Under the pieces are notes generated by a model. It searched no databases. It saw nothing but the letters and a program-made list of their open reading frames with translations, and was not told the origin of the DNA. A DNA stretch of 33,742 nt, taken from NCBI GenBank assembly GCA_007116915.1, contig SKHQ01000025.1, forward strand, positions 1 to 33,742, read 5' to 3'. This document shows, in pieces, positions 32,662-33,742 of this stretch; position 1 is the stretch's first letter; each line of letters opens with the position of its first letter. A program made the position numbers and the translations under genes. This stretch comes from Candidatus Methanomethylophilaceae archaeon. Its GTDB lineage: Archaea > Thermoplasmatota > Thermoplasmata > Methanomassiliicoccales > Methanomethylophilaceae.

Positions 32662-32668
32662 TTTTAAA
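32662..32668 (+). promoter_or_regulatory. TATA-like promoter of four-helix membrane protein
   Basis: TTTTAAA lies about 35 nt before the ATG at 32700, giving a leader of roughly 10 nt. Confidence 0.4.
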
Positions 32669-32699
32669 CCAGGATTCGTATTTACCCGCAGGTGTAAAC

Positions 32700-33059
32700 A
32701 TGGACGAAAGACCGAAGAATATTGTCACATCCTCGGCATTGGCCCTCGTAGCCGCGGTTGGCTCGATGGTCATGGCATTATACAGCATAACGGTGCAGGA
32801 CCTATACGCCACCGGAGTATTCCTGGGACTGGGCGTGATGCTGCTCGCATACGCGGGCGGATTCATGCAAGGCACCCAGTGGACATGGGAGCTGACAATG
32901 GTCGCAGGCGTATTGATAATGGTCTTCGGCCTGGCAGCCATTCTGTTAAACCTCGCAAGCGCCCTGGCGATATTCCTCATACTGGTGATCATCGCCGTGT
33001 CCCTCTTATTGGCCAGCGATGAAAACTCCAAGTACTGGTACCTCTACGAGAGGATCTGA
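32700..33059 (+). CDS. Four-helix membrane protein, function unknown
   Basis: A 119-residue protein with four predicted membrane helices (about 10-28, 35-54, 61-78, 84-103) and short charged ends, MDERPKN at the start and SDENSKYWYLYERI at the end. No family recognised. It lies between cyclophilin and a secreted protein gene, and is followed by a strong hairpin with a T-run. Confidence 0.6.
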   Translation: MDERPKNIVTSSALALVAAVGSMVMALYSITVQDLYATGVFLGLGVMLLAYAGGFMQGTQWTWELTMVAGVLIMVFGLAAILLNLASALAIFLILVIIAVSLLLASDENSKYWYLYERI

Positions 33060-33078
33060 GGATATTCAAACACCAACC

Positions 33079-33126
33079 GGCCTCCGGCGGTCTTATTCCG
33101 CCGAGGTCTTCGATATTTTACTTTTT
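33079..33126 (+). terminator. Hairpin with T-run, probable terminator
   Basis: The stem is 33079-33090 with 33098-33108: six G-C pairs next to the loop (CGGCGG with CCGCCG), one bulged C, then five more pairs including one G-T. The loop is TCTTATT. A T-rich tract TTTTACTTTTT (33116-33126) follows. It lies between the 32700 gene and the secreted protein at 33186. Intrinsic hairpin terminators are less common in archaea than simple T-runs, which here are both present. Confidence 0.55.
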
Positions 33127-33185
33127 GAATCCTTAACACGGTTAGATAAGGAGAAATACCTGTAAGATGCATTTTCCCCCTTAGT

Positions 33186-33742
33186 ATGAAACGAAGTTCG
33201 AAACCGTTCGGCCGGCTGGTGCTGGCATCATTCGCTCTGACGCTGATTTTCAGTATGATCCTCGCCGCCGTGCCGGTGCAAGCCGGGACGGACGATGTGG
33301 CGCCCGCCTGTTCGGGATGTGAACTCACTCCTTTGATGACGTATACCGAGGAGAGGACGATATCTTCCAACGCCCATGTGACCTGGATAGTCTATATGGA
33401 CGAAGGCTTCACGTTCAATTACTTGGTGACGGCCAAGTCCGGCGGCCCGATGAATTTCTACGTCTTCAATTCAACCCAGTACGTTTTGTTCGAGGAAAAT
33501 AAAAACGGCCCCCACGATAACCTCACTGCGGGCGTGGCTTCGGTCGGCACACCTTTGCCCGGCTCATACCTCACTACTCATTCCGGCGAGTATTACATAG
33601 TCCTGTGGAACACAGGCGGTGCCGGTAGCTTTGAGATCCAAAGCAACGTCGACCTCATAGACATATGGGGGATCCTCGAGACGATCTGCATGGTATGCGT
33701 GGGCATAATCGTCCTGATAGTGGTGCTGATAATAATCGTGGT
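33186..33742 (+). CDS. Secreted/membrane-anchored protein, GOLD-like, cut by window end
   Basis: The open frame runs from ATG 33186 to the last base with no stop, so the 3' end is missing. The first 30 residues form a signal peptide (MKRSSKPFGRLVLASFALTL, cleavage likely after VQA). The mature part has CSGCEL with two cysteines, then a beta-rich domain (HVTWIVYMDEGFTFNYLV, FYVFNSTQYVLFEEN, GEYYIVLWNTGGAGSFEIQ) resembling the GOLD-like domains of surface proteins. A C-terminal membrane helix begins at about residue 169 (ICMVCVGIIVLIVVLIIIV). Role unknown; probably exposed outside the cell. Confidence 0.7.
   Translation, partial: MKRSSKPFGRLVLASFALTLIFSMILAAVPVQAGTDDVAPACSGCELTPLMTYTEERTISSNAHVTWIVYMDEGFTFNYLVTAKSGGPMNFYVFNSTQYVLFEENKNGPHDNLTAGVASVGTPLPGSYLTTHSGEYYIVLWNTGGAGSFEIQSNVDLIDIWGILETICMVCVGIIVLIVVLIIIV

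Overview
The window is archaeal. Ribosomal protein S6e, aIF2-gamma, a GINS51 subunit, archaeal pantoate kinase, an HTH-fused CTP-dependent riboflavin kinase, archaeal-type AMP phosphorylase and TATA-box promoters about 25-30 nt upstream of many start codons all say so. A gene for methanogenesis marker protein 8 (2039-2851, minus) suggests a methanogen. Together with the GINS51 form, the short or absent leaders, mesophile-type genes (cyclophilin, peroxiredoxin, bacterial-type MetK) and a fairly high G+C, the best guess is a Thermoplasmatota methanogen of the Methanomassiliicoccales type. That placement is inference; no mcr or methyltransferase genes lie in the window.

Layout. 57-2042 (+): a translation operon, rps6e, eif2g and a PIN-domain gene. 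2039-3949 (-): methanogenesis marker 8 and a TupA-like ATP-grasp gene. 4114-5559 (+): a TlyA-type rRNA methyltransferase and riboflavin kinase. 5556-8936 (-): purQ, purL and purS, the three-part FGAM synthase, with the tRNA m1A methyltransferase trmI upstream. 9881-11459 (+): a four-cysteine winged-helix regulator paired with a DUF1638 gene, then a small membrane protein. 11711-13978 (-): prs and proS, joined in frame across one TAG codon. 14072-14374 (+): a DUF357 gene, convergent with AMP phosphorylase. 15960-21322 (-): a tight chain gcvPA-gcvPB-tmk-coaBC-pok. 21365-22080 (-): DUF167 and Toprim genes. 22140-22907 (+): GINS51, ending head-on against an MBL-fold hydrolase; then a CBS gene (-), a zinc-ribbon membrane protein (+) and tRNA-Lys(CUU). 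24954-27583 (-): a nitrate/sulfonate/taurine-type ABC importer behind a 10-bp inverted repeat. 27765-28952 (-): bacterial-type metK. 29090-31593 (+): 1-Cys peroxiredoxin, PadR regulator and FetAB-like exporter, read here as a peroxide/iron stress cluster. 31631-33742 (+): membrane proteins, a cyclophilin and a secreted protein cut off by the window end.

The segment is very compact. Convergent genes meet or overlap by 0-10 bp at five places, same-strand genes often overlap as ATGA or TGATG, and no gene-free stretch exceeds 300 bases. No insertion sequence, CRISPR array, rRNA or integrase was seen. Several start codons are moved here from the longest reading frame because a Shine-Dalgarno match, TATA spacing or family length fits better (marker 8, purQ, trmI, the HTH regulator, deoA, gcvPA, Toprim, DUF167, metK, fetB).
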